Origin: Nitrosospira sp. Nsp14
Lineage (GTDB): Bacteria; Pseudomonadota; Gammaproteobacteria; Burkholderiales; Nitrosomonadaceae
DNA length: 64,000 nucleotides
Reading direction: 5' to 3'
NCBI RefSeq assembly: GCF_900113575.1
Contig: NZ_FOPV01000001.1
Span: 1 to 64,000, forward strand
Position 1 is the stretch's first letter; each line of letters starts with the position of its first letter. The position numbers and the translations under genes were made by a program. Shown here in pieces: positions 26,348 through 36,137 of the stretch. A model generated the notes under the pieces. That model had not been told where the DNA came from and did no database searches. It saw nothing but the letters and a program-made list of their open reading frames with translations.

Positions 26348-28996
26348 TTAGCCAGGATCACTGACTGCTTCGCTTGAAGTTTGCAACGCCTCGACGAGTT
26401 CCGTTTCCAGATGAAGCAACGTTCGGGATTTTTTCAAGGCATCTCCTGTCACCAGAAACGTATCCTCTGCGCGCTCGCCCAAGGTATTGATTCGCGCGTG
26501 CTGCACGTTTACGCCAAAGCTCACCAGTACCTGGGCGATGCGGGACAGCAGCCCCGGCTGGTCGCCGGCGACGATAGATAAGATATGGTATTCGCCTTTT
26601 TCGTCCAGTTCGATGTCTACTTTGGGCTTGATGGGAAAATGCCTGAGATGGCGGCTCAGGCGTCCTTTCAGCGGCGGTTGTAACGGCGCATGCTGGGCTA
26701 ATTGCTGTGCCAGCTCATGCTCTATGAAATCGACGACATCGCGGCGTTGGTGTGCCATGTCAAAAGGGTCGAGCACGAGAAAGCTGTCCAGCGCATAGCC
26801 GTGACGAGTGGTATGAATCCGGGCTTCGACGATGTTGCAATCGACGCGGTCGAAGAAACTGCAAATACGCGCGAACAGGTCCTTTTGATCGGCAGCATAG
26901 ACCAATACCTCGATGCCTGTTCCGGCCGGTGCGATACGCGTTTTCACCACCGGTGTTGACGGTTTTGTTTGATGGATCAAGTGCCCTGCATGCCAGGCGA
27001 TTTGCTGCGGATCTTGCGACAGCAGATACGCTGGATCGAGTATCCGCCAGAGCTGCTCGTTCCCGCTGACTGCAATGTTATTGCTTTGCAGCAATTCCAT
27101 CACTTTGTTTTTACGGCTTGTCAACGTCCTGTCGGCATAGGCGGGTTCGCCGCAAAGCTGACGCCGCGTCGCCCGGAATAAATCTTCCAGCAGTTTGCTT
27201 TTCCACGCGTTCCATACTTTTGGGCTGGTACCGCGTATATCCGCGACCGTGAGCAGATAAAGCGCAACCAGGCGCCGCTCGTTGCTCACCTGTCTGGCGA
27301 AATCCGCAATCACGTCTGGGTCGGATATGTCTTTCTTTTGCGCGGTCATTGACATCACCAGATGGTTCTCAACCAACCAGGTGATCAGCTCGGTGTCGTC
27401 GCGGGAAATGGCGTGATTCCGGCAGAAACGATCGGCATCCTTCTTCCCGAGTTTCGAATGGTCGCCTTGGCGTCCTTTTGCAATATCGTGGAAGAGTCCG
27501 GCGATATAGAGCACTTCGGGCCGCTCGAATTCACCGATGAGCCGGCTGCAAAGCGGATATTCATGGGCGAACTCCGGGGAAAGGAACCTGCGCAGATTTC
27601 TTACCACCATCAGGATATGCTCATCAACGGTATAGACGTGAAACAGATCGTGTTGCATCTGGCCCACAATGCGTCCGAACGCCGGCAGGTAGCGCCCGAG
27701 AATGCCGTAGCGATTGAGCAGTCGCAGCTCGCTCGTCAGGCCGCGCGGCTGACGCAAGATCTCCATGAAGAGCGCGCTATGGCGCGGGTCGCGGCGAAAT
27801 ACCGCGTCGATCAGCGGCACAGCCTGCCACATTGCTCTCAGCGTCGCCGCGCTGCGGGCCTTCAGGTCGGGACGCTGTTGCAGCAGCAGCGCGCTTTCCA
27901 GAATTGCGCCCGGCTCCTTGCGGAAAACATTTTCGTCTGTCGCCTCCAGCCATTCACCAAGTTTCTGGAAACGCTCATTGATGACGACTGGAACCGCATT
28001 CGCGCCGGGAAAAATTCTTGCCTCCAGTGTGAGCAACAGAATGGTGTTGACTTGTGTCACGCCCTTGGCTGCGCGGTAATATCGCTGCATCAGCATCTCG
28101 CTGGCACGCCGGGGCGGTTTCGCGCTCATGCTGAGTTCATCGGCCAGCGTGGTTTGAAAATCGAACAGCAGGCGGTCTTCGCGCCGTCCTGCGAGGTAGT
28201 GGAGGCGAATACGGAGGTCTTGCAGGATAGCCTGATGACGTTGCGCGAGGCGCGCTTCCCGGGGAGTGATCAGCCCTCGTCTCGCCAGTTCAGACCAGGA
28301 TTTCCCAAACCCGGCAGCCCGGCTGACCCACAGGACATTTTGCAGATCCCGAAGCCCGCCCGGGCTCTCCTTGATGTTGGGCTCAAGATTGTGCGTCGCA
28401 TCATGATAGCGGCCGTGGCGCTGTTCCTGCTCACGCTGTTTGGCCTGAAAGAAAAGCCCTGGCTTAAGCCTGGCCTTCATTGTGTTGACAAATTCATCGA
28501 ACAACTGGCGATGTCCCGTCAACTGTCGAGCTTCGAGCAGGCTGGTTTGCACCGTTATATCTTTCATTGCCTCTTCGGTGCAGTGGGGGATGGTACGGAC
28601 GCTGTGGCCAATTTCAAGTCCGATATCCCATAAGAGTCTCACCCACTGTTCCAGCAAAACCTTGACGGCCCCGTCCGCGGCGTCGGCATAGCCCTGGCCT
28701 TCCGCCGGAAGCAGCACCAGCAGATCGATGTCCGAAAAAGGAAAAAGCTGCTGCCGGCCATAGCCACCAACGGCAAGTAAGGCAATCGAATCGGGCATGG
28801 CCATAGCGCGCCAGGCACGGCGCAGAATATCATCCAGCAACCGGCTGTGGTCACGCAGCAAAGCGGCGCCGTTACCACTGCTGTAATAGCGCTGGCGTAA
28901 CGCCTCGCGTCCCTGCAGCAGCGTCTGCCTAAATATCTCGGTACGCGTCTCCGGATTGAAACTATCGGGAGGCGTCTCTAGCTCAAGCGACCCCAT
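26348..28996 (-). CDS. glnD: Bifunctional uridylyltransferase/uridylyl-removing enzyme (PII sensor)
   Basis: Senses glutamine and adds or removes UMP on the PII proteins, setting nitrogen metabolism. The 882-residue protein has an N-terminal nucleotidyltransferase with GGYGR at 77-81 and the metal pair Asp89/Asp91, a helical linker, an HD hydrolase domain with GLFHDIAKGRQGDHS, and two C-terminal ACT domains that bind glutamine. All domains are complete. It is followed 9 bp upstream on this strand by map, so map and glnD form an operon (map first). Confidence 0.97.
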   Translation of the reverse strand: MGSLELETPPDSFNPETRTEIFRQTLLQGREALRQRYYSSGNGAALLRDHSRLLDDILRRAWRAMAMPDSIALLAVGGYGRQQLFPFSDIDLLVLLPAEGQGYADAADGAVKVLLEQWVRLLWDIGLEIGHSVRTIPHCTEEAMKDITVQTSLLEARQLTGHRQLFDEFVNTMKARLKPGLFFQAKQREQEQRHGRYHDATHNLEPNIKESPGGLRDLQNVLWVSRAAGFGKSWSELARRGLITPREARLAQRHQAILQDLRIRLHYLAGRREDRLLFDFQTTLADELSMSAKPPRRASEMLMQRYYRAAKGVTQVNTILLLTLEARIFPGANAVPVVINERFQKLGEWLEATDENVFRKEPGAILESALLLQQRPDLKARSAATLRAMWQAVPLIDAVFRRDPRHSALFMEILRQPRGLTSELRLLNRYGILGRYLPAFGRIVGQMQHDLFHVYTVDEHILMVVRNLRRFLSPEFAHEYPLCSRLIGEFERPEVLYIAGLFHDIAKGRQGDHSKLGKKDADRFCRNHAISRDDTELITWLVENHLVMSMTAQKKDISDPDVIADFARQVSNERRLVALYLLTVADIRGTSPKVWNAWKSKLLEDLFRATRRQLCGEPAYADRTLTSRKNKVMELLQSNNIAVSGNEQLWRILDPAYLLSQDPQQIAWHAGHLIHQTKPSTPVVKTRIAPAGTGIEVLVYAADQKDLFARICSFFDRVDCNIVEARIHTTRHGYALDSFLVLDPFDMAHQRRDVVDFIEHELAQQLAQHAPLQPPLKGRLSRHLRHFPIKPKVDIELDEKGEYHILSIVAGDQPGLLSRIAQVLVSFGVNVQHARINTLGERAEDTFLVTGDALKKSRTLLHLETELVEALQTSSEAVSDPG

Positions 28997-29005
28997 GAGA
29001 TGAGA

Positions 29006-29806
29006 TCAGGAATGGAATAAAGGTTTGGGCGGCGCACCGTCGGACAGGGTCAACACTTCATACCCGCTGTCAGTGACCAGCACGGTATGCTCCCACTGCG
29101 CCGACAAGCTGTGGTCCTTGGTTACGATGGTCCAGCCATCGGCCATCTGCCGTATCGGCGCCTTCCCCGCATTGATCATGGGCTCAACCGTAAAAATCAT
29201 GCCAGCCTTAAGTTCCAACCCTGTTCCGGCACGGCCATAGTGAAGCACTTGCGGCTCTTCATGGAACTTGGCGCCAATACCATGGCCGCAAAACTCTCGC
29301 ACTACGCTATAGCCGTGACTTTCGGCGAAGCGCTGAATGGCTTGACCAATGTCGCCCAGGTGTTTCCCCGGTTTGATTTCATCGATGCCGCGCCACATGC
29401 ACTCGTAGGTAACTTCACACAAGCGCCTGGCCTGAATCCCGGGCTCGCCCACGTAAAACATGCGGCTGGTATCACCATGGTATTGGTCTTTGATGACAGT
29501 GACATCAATGTTGACGATGTCCCCCGACTTGAGTTTTTTCTGTCCCGGCACGCCGTGGCAAACCTGATGATTGACCGAAGTACAAATGGATTTCGGATAT
29601 GGCGAATAACCAGGCGGCGCGTAGTCGAGCGGCGCGGGGATAACGTGCTGAACATCGACCATGTAGTCGTGGCACAGTTTATCCAGTTCATCAGTTGTGA
29701 CTCCGGGCTTGACGAAGGGGGCGATGTAGTCCAGTACCTCCGACGCAAGTTTACCTGCCACCCGCATTTTTTCTATTTCCTGCGGCGTCTTTAGGGACAC
29801 TGTCAT
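29006..29806 (-). CDS. map: Methionine aminopeptidase, type I
   Basis: Removes the initiator methionine from new proteins. The 266-residue protein has the five metal ligands in their usual settings: NIDVTVIKDQYHGDTSRMF (two Asp), GHGIGAKFHEEP (His), FTVEPMIN (Glu) and QWEHTVLV (Glu), and the substrate His in NHQVCHGVPG. The ATG at 29806 starts MTVSLKTPQEIEKM; the frame stays open 21 codons further upstream without support. It precedes glnD. Confidence 0.96.
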   Translation of the reverse strand: MTVSLKTPQEIEKMRVAGKLASEVLDYIAPFVKPGVTTDELDKLCHDYMVDVQHVIPAPLDYAPPGYSPYPKSICTSVNHQVCHGVPGQKKLKSGDIVNIDVTVIKDQYHGDTSRMFYVGEPGIQARRLCEVTYECMWRGIDEIKPGKHLGDIGQAIQRFAESHGYSVVREFCGHGIGAKFHEEPQVLHYGRAGTGLELKAGMIFTVEPMINAGKAPIRQMADGWTIVTKDHSLSAQWEHTVLVTDSGYEVLTLSDGAPPKPLFHS

Positions 29807-30023
29807 CGCGATTTCCGTATCAAATAACAAAAAACATATCATGCGGGCTGGAGTACCGCATTGCAACACCCGCGGCCGGCCCGCAAATATCGTTCATTGT
29901 ATGGGGATAAGCATTGCCCGGGCAGACTTAAGACAATTCAGCCGGGAATGCTCGGACCGGTGGAGAGGGAGACACAAGCCGCGCCCAGGTACGGCGTACT
30001 TACGCGGGCCGCGCGTCGGGCGC

Positions 30024-30827
30024 TCATCTCGCCTTCGGGCGGGCGTCGCATTCGAGGGTTTTAAGCTCGCTCCCGGGAAACTCAGCTTTTAGCGCCTTCA
30101 TCTTTTCGATCACATCTTGAGGCGGATCGCGCAGGACAAATTTTATTTGTTCCAGGCTCCGCTTTCCCATGACCGCGGACCTTACGCCGGTGCGCCTCAA
30201 TTCCTCCAGGAGATCGTCCGCCTCATCCTCGTCGTCAAAAAAACCCATGGAAATCGCATTGTTCCATTGGCCGTTGTCCTCGACACGGTAGTAATTGTTC
30301 AGCCCCAGTCTGCCAAGCTCTCCCATCTTTCGTACCGCGTGATCGCTGTTCCTAAGCGGCGGAATATAAACCCAGTAACCGGTTTTTTTCCCTACTGCGA
30401 CGCGCTGTGCCTCATGATTCAGTTGCCGTCGCCCCATTGCGGCCTCGATACGCGCGTGCTCAACCCCGAGAAATTTTCCCCATTCCAGACAGGTTTCCGG
30501 CGCAGCCGGAGCGGTGGGAGAAGGAACGGAGGATGCCACATGCGCGGGTGCCGGAGTCTCAGGTGTAACAGCGGCGAGGGGAGGCGGGGCCGGCGCAGCA
30601 GTGACAGGTGCAGGTGTAACGGGAGCCGAATTGATGGGCGCAGAAGTGACAGGCGCAGAAGTGATAGATGCAGAAGCGGCCGACTCAGGAAGCACCGACA
30701 GGGGTCGGATTTTTTCCGGATGAAATTCCGCTGCCAGTTGCACGCGACTGCTGGCTCCGGGGTCCCATTGGATATAAGCCGCGAAAATCAGGTTGATAAA
30801 CAGCAGAAGAAAAAAGACGATTCTCAT
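30024..30827 (-). CDS. Membrane-anchored SPOR-like protein with an Ala/Pro/Thr repeat linker
   Basis: A 267-residue protein with one N-terminal membrane helix (residues 3-20), then a periplasmic chain. Residues about 53-110 are a low-complexity linker with repeated TSAPVT/APVT units. The C-terminal part (KTGYWVYIPPLRNSDHAVRK onward, then MGFFDDEDEADDLLEELRRTGV) has the layout of a SPOR peptidoglycan-binding domain. Such proteins bind denuded glycan at division sites; that role is inferred. It is flanked by short non-coding gaps. Confidence 0.8.
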   Translation of the reverse strand: MRIVFFLLLFINLIFAAYIQWDPGASSRVQLAAEFHPEKIRPLSVLPESAASASITSAPVTSAPINSAPVTPAPVTAAPAPPPLAAVTPETPAPAHVASSVPSPTAPAAPETCLEWGKFLGVEHARIEAAMGRRQLNHEAQRVAVGKKTGYWVYIPPLRNSDHAVRKMGELGRLGLNNYYRVEDNGQWNNAISMGFFDDEDEADDLLEELRRTGVRSAVMGKRSLEQIKFVLRDPPQDVIEKMKALKAEFPGSELKTLECDARPKAR

Positions 30828-30896
30828 TTACACGCCTGATTCTCGGCAACAAACAGAAGGTCGAATTCTCGATTGTATCTGGAGGGAGCGGTTGCG

Positions 30897-31322
30897 TCAT
30901 TTATTGTCATTGCGTTCGTCCGGAGTCATTGCAGAAGGATCCATATGTATGAGCTCCCAGATATGCCCGTCCAGGTCCTGGAACCCGTGTCCGTACATAA
31001 ATCCATGGTCTTGGGGTTCATTGTAGGTGGCGCCGCCCGCTGCGACCGCGCTACGTACCATCTCATCGACTTTCTCACGGCTCTCCCGGGACAGGCAAAC
31101 GAGCACTTCGGTGCTTTGCGTCGCGTCGCAAATCTTCTTCGGCGTAAACAACTTGAACTTTTCCTCCGTCAGGAGCATGACGAAAATATCTTCCGCCACA
31201 ATCATGCAGGTCGCGGTCTCGTCGGTGAATTGAGGATTGAATTCAAAGCCCAGCTTGGTAAAGAATTCTACCGATTTGCCAAGATGCTTCACCGGCAGAT
31301 TAACAAAAATTTTTGTGCCCAT
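30897..31322 (-). CDS. VOC-superfamily (glyoxalase/bleomycin-resistance-like) protein
   Basis: A 141-residue single-domain protein with the paired beta-alpha-beta-beta-beta modules of the vicinal oxygen chelate fold. It starts KIFVNLPVKHLGKSVEFFTKL and ends with GFQDLDGHIWELIHMDPSAM, with the metal-ligand-like Glu. This branch resembles PhnB/glyoxalase-like stress proteins with no assigned substrate. The ATG at 31322 is preferred over one seven codons upstream because homology begins there. Confidence 0.85.
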   Translation of the reverse strand: MGTKIFVNLPVKHLGKSVEFFTKLGFEFNPQFTDETATCMIVAEDIFVMLLTEEKFKLFTPKKICDATQSTEVLVCLSRESREKVDEMVRSAVAAGGATYNEPQDHGFMYGHGFQDLDGHIWELIHMDPSAMTPDERNDNK

Positions 31323-31568
31323 TTTTTCTCCCCGGAACGACATGTAACGAAGAATTATTTGCGGAAACTCGCGTCGATTGCCCGCCAGGACGACATTTGC
31401 GGCTGGAATGTTTCTTCCGACGACTTGATGAAAACGCTCTTTGGCAGAACAGTTTACGTCATCAAAATGATTGGTAGTTCAGCTGCTTTATTGTTGTGAA
31501 CCCGCCCTTGCCCTGCTAAAATACAATGTTATTGACATGGTTATCACTTTTCTTCCGGAGCGTCAGGA

Positions 31569-32228
31569 ATGCAAGGCATGAAATTGATTTCAAAAGTCGT
31601 GGTATTAGCCTCACTGGCGCTATCCAATCCCGTTTTCGCGAAAGCTCCGTCAGAGACTGGAAAGATCAAGGGCGATGCGTCTAAAGGTCAGCAAATTGCA
31701 ACGCAAGTGTGCGCAGCCTGTCACAATGCCGACGGCAATAGCGTTATACCGGCAAACCCCAGCTTGGCCGGACAGCATGCCGAGTATATCACCAAGCAAT
31801 TGAATAATTTCAAATCCCAGGATGGCAAGCCGGCAACGCGGGAAAGCGCGGTAATGAGCGCGATGGTTGCGCCGCTGTCCCCGGAAGACATGACGAATCT
31901 GGCCGCCTACTATGCTCAACAAAAGCCTAAACCGGGCGCCGCCCAGGATAAGGCTCTGGCTGAACAGGGTGAAAAAGTATACCGGGGCGGTAATCTCGAG
32001 ACGAGTGTTCCTGCTTGCGCAGGATGCCATTCACCCAATGGCTCTGGTCTGCCGCCGAATTATCCCCGTCTCGGGGGTCAGCACCGGGATTACACCCTGA
32101 CACAACTGCGAGCATTCCGAAAGGAGCTGCGCTCAAACGATGATAATCAGGTGATGCATATGATTACCACGCGCATGAGCGAAAGGGAAATGCAGGCAGT
32201 ATCCGAGTACATCTCGGGCCTGCGCTAA
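31569..32228 (+). CDS. Dihaem cytochrome c4
   Basis: A periplasmic electron carrier of 219 residues with a signal peptide (cleavage near SNPVFA-KAP) and two class I cytochrome c domains, haem sites CAACH and CAGCH with distal Met residues in each half. Cytochrome c4 usually passes electrons from the bc1 complex to terminal oxidases. A GGAG element lies at suitable spacing from the first ATG, and a second ATG three codons on is also possible. Confidence 0.93.
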   Translation: MQGMKLISKVVVLASLALSNPVFAKAPSETGKIKGDASKGQQIATQVCAACHNADGNSVIPANPSLAGQHAEYITKQLNNFKSQDGKPATRESAVMSAMVAPLSPEDMTNLAAYYAQQKPKPGAAQDKALAEQGEKVYRGGNLETSVPACAGCHSPNGSGLPPNYPRLGGQHRDYTLTQLRAFRKELRSNDDNQVMHMITTRMSEREMQAVSEYISGLR

Positions 32229-32261
32229 CGCTTAACCCGGTCTTCAGGCCGCACGTAACAG

Positions 32262-32294
32262 ACGGCTCCGGACATGTCCGGAGCCGTTTTTATT
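32262..32294. terminator. Terminator between cytochrome c4 and hemL
   Basis: ACGGCTCCGGA and TCCGGAGCCGT form an 11-bp perfect stem around CATG, followed by TTTTTATTT on the plus strand. It ends the cytochrome transcript; its T tract overlaps the hemL stop codon. It may also slow transcripts coming from hemL. Confidence 0.85.
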
Positions 32295-33570
32295 TCCACG
32301 AATCGAATATTTGTGCCGCTGCCGCCAACGTTTTACCGATTTCCACGTCGCCATGAGTTGCGGAAACAAAACCGGCTTCAAACGCCGACGGCGCAAAATA
32401 GACGCCGGCTTTTAGCATTGCATGGAAAAAGCGGTTAAACGCTTCCTTGTCGCAGCTCATTACTTCAGCGTAACTGGTCGGCAGGCTCTTCCGGAAATAA
32501 AGGCCAAACATGCCTCCCACCGCCTGTGCGCAAAAAACGATTCCGCGCTCTTGGGCAGCAGCGGTAAGGCCTTCTGTCAACTGCCGGGTTCTGGCGGAAA
32601 GCTTGTCATAGAATCCGGGCTCTTGCACCAGTCGCAACGTGGCAAGTCCGGCCGCTACCGCGACCGGGTTACCGGAAAGCGTGCCGGCCTGATACACCGC
32701 ACCCAGTGGCGCGAGACACTGCATGATGTCGCGCCTGCCGCCAAACGCCGCCATCGGCATGCCTCCACCGATGACTTTGCCGAGCGTGGTGAGGTCTGGC
32801 TTTACGCCATAAAGCCCCTGCGCGCATTCCAATCCGACGCGAAAGCCGGTCATTACCTCATCAAAGATCAGTACGCTGCCATGACGGGTGCACAGTTCGC
32901 GCAGGCCCGGCAGAAATCCTGGGTTTGGGGCTACCAGGTTCATATTGCCGGCGACCGGTTCAACGATGATCGCCGCAATTTCATCACCAAACTGACTAAA
33001 CGCCTGCTCGATGCCGTTCATATCGTTGTAGTCCAGCACCACCGTGCTGGACGCGGTTTCTGCCGGAACCCCGGCGGAACTCGGATTGCCGAACGTCAGG
33101 GCTCCAGAACCTGCCTTCACCAGCAGGGCATCATCATGCCCATGGTAGCAACCCTCGAATTTGATGATGCGGTTACGCCCCGTATATCCCCGCGCGAGGC
33201 GAATGGCGCTCATTGTGGCCTCGGTTCCCGAACTTACCAGCCTCACCTGCTCAATCGAAGGAACAAGATTGCACAACAGCTCCGCGATCTCCAGCTCCGC
33301 GGCGGTTGGTGCGCCAAAGGTCAAACCCTTTTGCGCGGCCGCCTGCACCGCCGCGACCACTTCGGGATGGGCGTGACCAAGAATCAGAGGGCCCCATGAG
33401 CCGACGTAATCGATATAGACATTGCCATCCGCGTCCCACGCCTGAGGTCCGAGTCCTCTCTCGAAAAATATAGGCGTGCCCCCCACCGACTTGAAGGCGC
33501 GGACCGGCGAGTTCACGCCACCGGGGATATATTGTTGAGAACGTTCAAATAATTGCTGGTTACGTGACAT
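32290..33570 (-). CDS. hemL: Glutamate-1-semialdehyde 2,1-aminomutase
   Basis: PLP enzyme that converts glutamate-1-semialdehyde to 5-aminolevulinate, following HemA. The 426-residue protein starts [18 protein letters not shown] and has the substrate loop [10 protein letters not shown], the PLP site with Asp in [12 protein letters not shown], and the Schiff-base Lys in [16 protein letters not shown]. It is the last gene of thiD-thiE-hemL; its start lies 11 bp inside the thiE tail. Confidence 0.97.
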   Translation of the reverse strand: MSRNQQLFERSQQYIPGGVNSPVRAFKSVGGTPIFFERGLGPQAWDADGNVYIDYVGSWGPLILGHAHPEVVAAVQAAAQKGLTFGAPTAAELEIAELLCNLVPSIEQVRLVSSGTEATMSAIRLARGYTGRNRIIKFEGCYHGHDDALLVKAGSGALTFGNPSSAGVPAETASSTVVLDYNDMNGIEQAFSQFGDEIAAIIVEPVAGNMNLVAPNPGFLPGLRELCTRHGSVLIFDEVMTGFRVGLECAQGLYGVKPDLTTLGKVIGGGMPMAAFGGRRDIMQCLAPLGAVYQAGTLSGNPVAVAAGLATLRLVQEPGFYDKLSARTRQLTEGLTAAAQERGIVFCAQAVGGMFGLYFRKSLPTSYAEVMSCDKEAFNRFFHAMLKAGVYFAPSAFEAGFVSATHGDVEIGKTLAAAAQIFDSWK

Positions 33571-34255
33571 TATGGTTAGCCCATGATGATGATGATGAGG
33601 AGGAATGGAATGCTTGTTTCGCTTTATTTTGCTTAATCAAGCGGGAAACCTTTGCCGCGGCCAAGCGGACGTCGTGGGCGCAAAACAGCGCGTTGCTCAC
33701 GGCCACCGCATCGGCACCGCGCCGAATCAACTCACCGCCATTATCGGGCGTGATGCCCCCGATGGCGATGATTGGAAGCCGCAGTTCCTGCCTTGCGCGG
33801 GCCAGCAGGTCGAGCGGGGCGTGCGTTGCTCCAGGCTTGGTGACTGAAGCAAAAAAGGCCCCGAATGCGACGTAGTCGGCACCGTGCTGCTCGGCTTCTA
33901 CGGCACGGCCCAGTTGATCGTAACAGGAAATCCCGATAATCTTCCCCACTCCCAGGCGGCGGCGCGCTTCCGCGAGCGGAGTATCCTCGCCCCCTAGGTG
34001 CACGCCGTCGGCGCCGACGGCGATGGCCAGATCGAGATGATCGTTGACGATGAAGGGAACTTGAAAATCCTGGCAAAGACGGGCAAGGGAATGGGCTTGG
34101 TGCAGGCGCAAATCGCTGTCGGCTGCCTTGTTGCGGTATTGGACCACGCTGACTCCGCCTTCAAGCGCCTGCTGCGTCATCGCAACCAGCTCGGAGGTGT
34201 CAGTCACATCCGGTGTGATCGCGTATAACCCGTTAATCGCCGCCTTTTGCGTCAT
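33560..34255 (-). CDS. thiE: Thiamine-phosphate synthase
   Basis: Joins the pyrimidine pyrophosphate and thiazole phosphate to form thiamine phosphate. The 231-residue TIM barrel has [12 protein letters not shown], the [11 protein letters not shown] segment and the phosphate-binding loop AIGGITPDN. It overlaps thiD by 23 bp and hemL by 11 bp. The C-terminus is odd: a run of seven serines and a short tail, coded by a triplet tract, beyond the usual end of the barrel. Confidence 0.95.
   Translation of the reverse strand: MTQKAAINGLYAITPDVTDTSELVAMTQQALEGGVSVVQYRNKAADSDLRLHQAHSLARLCQDFQVPFIVNDHLDLAIAVGADGVHLGGEDTPLAEARRRLGVGKIIGISCYDQLGRAVEAEQHGADYVAFGAFFASVTKPGATHAPLDLLARARQELRLPIIAIGGITPDNGGELIRRGADAVAVSNALFCAHDVRLAAAKVSRLIKQNKAKQAFHSSSSSSSWANHNVT
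33583..33598. repeat. Triplet microsatellite (ATG/CAT)5 in the thiE tail
   Basis: Five perfect triplet units, read as TCA codons on the minus strand, encode most of the serine run at the ThiE C-terminus and lie about 15 bp before the hemL ATG. Slippage by whole triplets would change only the serine count and the spacing to the hemL start. Confidence 0.85.
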
Positions 34256-35090
34256 CTTTGTCGTTCCCGATATCGCTCTCGTCGCGCGCCCAGAACAGGC
34301 GGTCAGGCAGATGCTGTCCCATTCCCGGCCGAAATCCGGCTTTCAGCGATTGCCAGGTATACTCCTGAGCTTCATAGACACCCTCGGCGATCGACAGCCC
34401 GTTCGCCAGGCCAGCAGCAATGGCGGATGCGAGGGTGCAGCCAGACCCATGGTACGATCCCGTCAACCGCTGCCACTTGTCCGAGCGCACCACCCCAGCG
34501 CTTCCGTACAGACTGTTGATAACCTGCGAAGTGTTTTCGTGGGTTCCGGTAATCAGGACGTACTCGCAGCCCAGGCTCAAAAGCCGTCCTGCGCACTGGC
34601 TTAAGTTTGGGTTGTCATCGTCATCATCGTCATCGTCATCCTGTGCGAGCCGGCGCGCTTCCAGGCTATTGGGGGTAATAATGGTCGCTTGGGGAAGCAG
34701 CAGTTCGCGCATGGCCATCACCATCTCGTCGTTGGCGAGTTCGTCACCGCGCCCGGAAGCGAGCACCGGGTCCAGTACCAGCGGAATGTTCGGATAATCG
34801 GAAATGACCTCCGCAATCGAGGCGATAATTTCCACACTTCCGAGCATCCCGATTTTAAACACGTTTACAGGCATGTCTTCCAGGACCGCCCTTGCCTGAT
34901 CGGCAACCCATTCCGGATCGAGGGCCATTACGTCGTCCACGCCGGCTGTATCCTGAATCGTAATGGCTGTGATCACCGATAACGGGTGACATCCCATGCT
35001 GGCTAGGGTGAGAATATCGGCTTGAATACCGGCACCACCGGTCGAGTCACTGGCAGCGAAAGAAAGTACCGTGGGGGGTGGCTGAGACAT
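34233..35090 (-). CDS. thiD: Hydroxymethylpyrimidine/phosphomethylpyrimidine kinase
   Basis: Phosphorylates hydroxymethylpyrimidine twice to give the ThiE substrate. The 285-residue ribokinase-fold protein has SFAASDSTGGAGIQADI at the start, PLVLDPVLASGRG in the middle and the anion-hole/catalytic GSYHGSGCTLASAIAA block with Cys and Asp region near residue 215. An unusual run of nine Asp follows EARRLAQ, and the C-terminus is acidic. It heads thiD-thiE-hemL; rubredoxin is divergent. Confidence 0.95.
   Translation of the reverse strand: MSQPPPTVLSFAASDSTGGAGIQADILTLASMGCHPLSVITAITIQDTAGVDDVMALDPEWVADQARAVLEDMPVNVFKIGMLGSVEIIASIAEVISDYPNIPLVLDPVLASGRGDELANDEMVMAMRELLLPQATIITPNSLEARRLAQDDDDDDDDDNPNLSQCAGRLLSLGCEYVLITGTHENTSQVINSLYGSAGVVRSDKWQRLTGSYHGSGCTLASAIAAGLANGLSIAEGVYEAQEYTWQSLKAGFRPGMGQHLPDRLFWARDESDIGNDKDDAKGGD
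34614..34641. repeat. Imperfect GAT/GAC triplet tract in thiD
   Basis: Nine consecutive GAT or GAC codons on the minus strand code for Asp9 within ThiD, placed in a surface loop between core elements of the fold. The alternating GAT and GAC units mean the tract is not a perfect repeat. Confidence 0.8.
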
Positions 35091-35147
35091 GGACTAATAC
35101 CGTAAAATGACATTTTAACCTAATTAACCCAATTACTCTCGCTCATC

Positions 35148-35336
35148 ATGACCACCACCGAAACTCGCGTTTACCGTTGCTACATGTGCCTTATTTGCGG
35201 TTATGTATATGATGAAGCCGAAGGGTCGCCACAAGAAGGCATTCCTCCCGGCACTCGATGGGAAGATGTTCCGATGAACTGGACTTGCCCGGAATGTGCC
35301 GCGCGCAAGGAAGATTTTGAGATGATCGAGATCTGA
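35148..35336 (+). CDS. Rubredoxin
   Basis: A 62-residue one-iron electron carrier. The two iron-binding knuckles, CLICG (residues about 14-18) and CPECA (about 47-51), and the [18 protein letters not shown] core are complete. It is followed one base later by the glyoxalase gene, with overlapping-type spacing, and may be cotranscribed with it. The reductase is not in the window. Confidence 0.95.
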   Translation: MTTTETRVYRCYMCLICGYVYDEAEGSPQEGIPPGTRWEDVPMNWTCPECAARKEDFEMIEI

Positions 35337-35337
35337 T

Positions 35338-35727
35338 ATGCGTATTCTTCATACCATGCTGCGGGTCGGCGACCTGGAGAAATCCATCGCCTTCTATACC
35401 GAGGTGCTAGGGATGAAAGTACTGCGGCAGAAAGATTACCCCGAGGGAAAATTTACGCTCGCCTTTGTCGGTTACCAGGACGAGAAGCAGGGCGCAGTAT
35501 TGGAACTCACCCACAATTGGGACACCAGGCAATATGACCTGGGCAACGGCTATGGGCATATCGCGGTGGAAGTGGACGATGCCTACCAGGCGTGTGCGGA
35601 AGTGAAAAAGCGCGGCGGCAAGGTAACGCGGGAAGCGGGACCGATGAAACACGGCGCCACCGTTATTGCTTTCGTGGAAGATCCGGACGGCTACAAGATA
35701 GAATTCATACAGAAAAAAACCGTCTAG
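35338..35727 (+). CDS. gloA: Lactoylglutathione lyase (glyoxalase I)
   Basis: Converts the hemithioacetal of methylglyoxal and glutathione into lactoylglutathione, detoxifying methylglyoxal. The 129-residue protein is a typical short, nickel-type enzyme: [20 protein letters not shown] with His5, [20 protein letters not shown] with Glu, GHIAVEVDD with His, and [12 protein letters not shown] with the catalytic Glu. The ATG is one base after the rubredoxin stop. Confidence 0.96.
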   Translation: MRILHTMLRVGDLEKSIAFYTEVLGMKVLRQKDYPEGKFTLAFVGYQDEKQGAVLELTHNWDTRQYDLGNGYGHIAVEVDDAYQACAEVKKRGGKVTREAGPMKHGATVIAFVEDPDGYKIEFIQKKTV

Positions 35728-35768
35728 CCCATCTCGTCCTTACCGCTGGCTTACCTAAGGGGGGACTT

Positions 35769-36071
35769 TCAGGGAGGACTTTCATCATCATCCTGGTCAC
35801 TCATCCGGCTGAAAAAGAACACCGCAATCGCAATGAGGGTGACCGGCAGGATCACGTATAAACCGAGCGCGTATCCTGCCCCATCCCCGTGATCGTGAGG
35901 CGGGGAAGAGGTCATTATCTTGTATGCGTGGGCCATGCTGACGGTGAGAACGAGAACAAGACCGGCGATACGGCGATGGGCTATCAAAGCCCGGCCAACC
36001 GCCTGGTTTAGCAAGTGCGCGGTGTAGTACCCCAGGAAATAGATCCCGGTATAGAAAATCAAGGCGCCCAT
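35769..36071 (-). CDS. Small membrane protein of unknown function
   Basis: A 100-residue protein with three probable membrane helices (about residues 5-25, 33-50 and 66-88) and an acidic DDDESPP end. A His/Asp-rich loop (SSPPHDHGDGAGY) between helices two and three could bind metal. No family is recognised. It lies tail to tail with gloA. Confidence 0.65.
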   Translation of the reverse strand: MGALIFYTGIYFLGYYTAHLLNQAVGRALIAHRRIAGLVLVLTVSMAHAYKIMTSSPPHDHGDGAGYALGLYVILPVTLIAIAVFFFSRMSDQDDDESPP

Positions 36072-36137
36072 AAAGAGTTCCCGATGTTATGAACTCGTTT
36101 CTGGGAGGAAGTCTGACGTCGCGGTCGCACTCAATCG

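Noticed and set aside
27362-28633. 423-codon plus-strand frame inside glnD
   Set aside because: An antisense shadow of glnD; long only because of GC-biased third positions.
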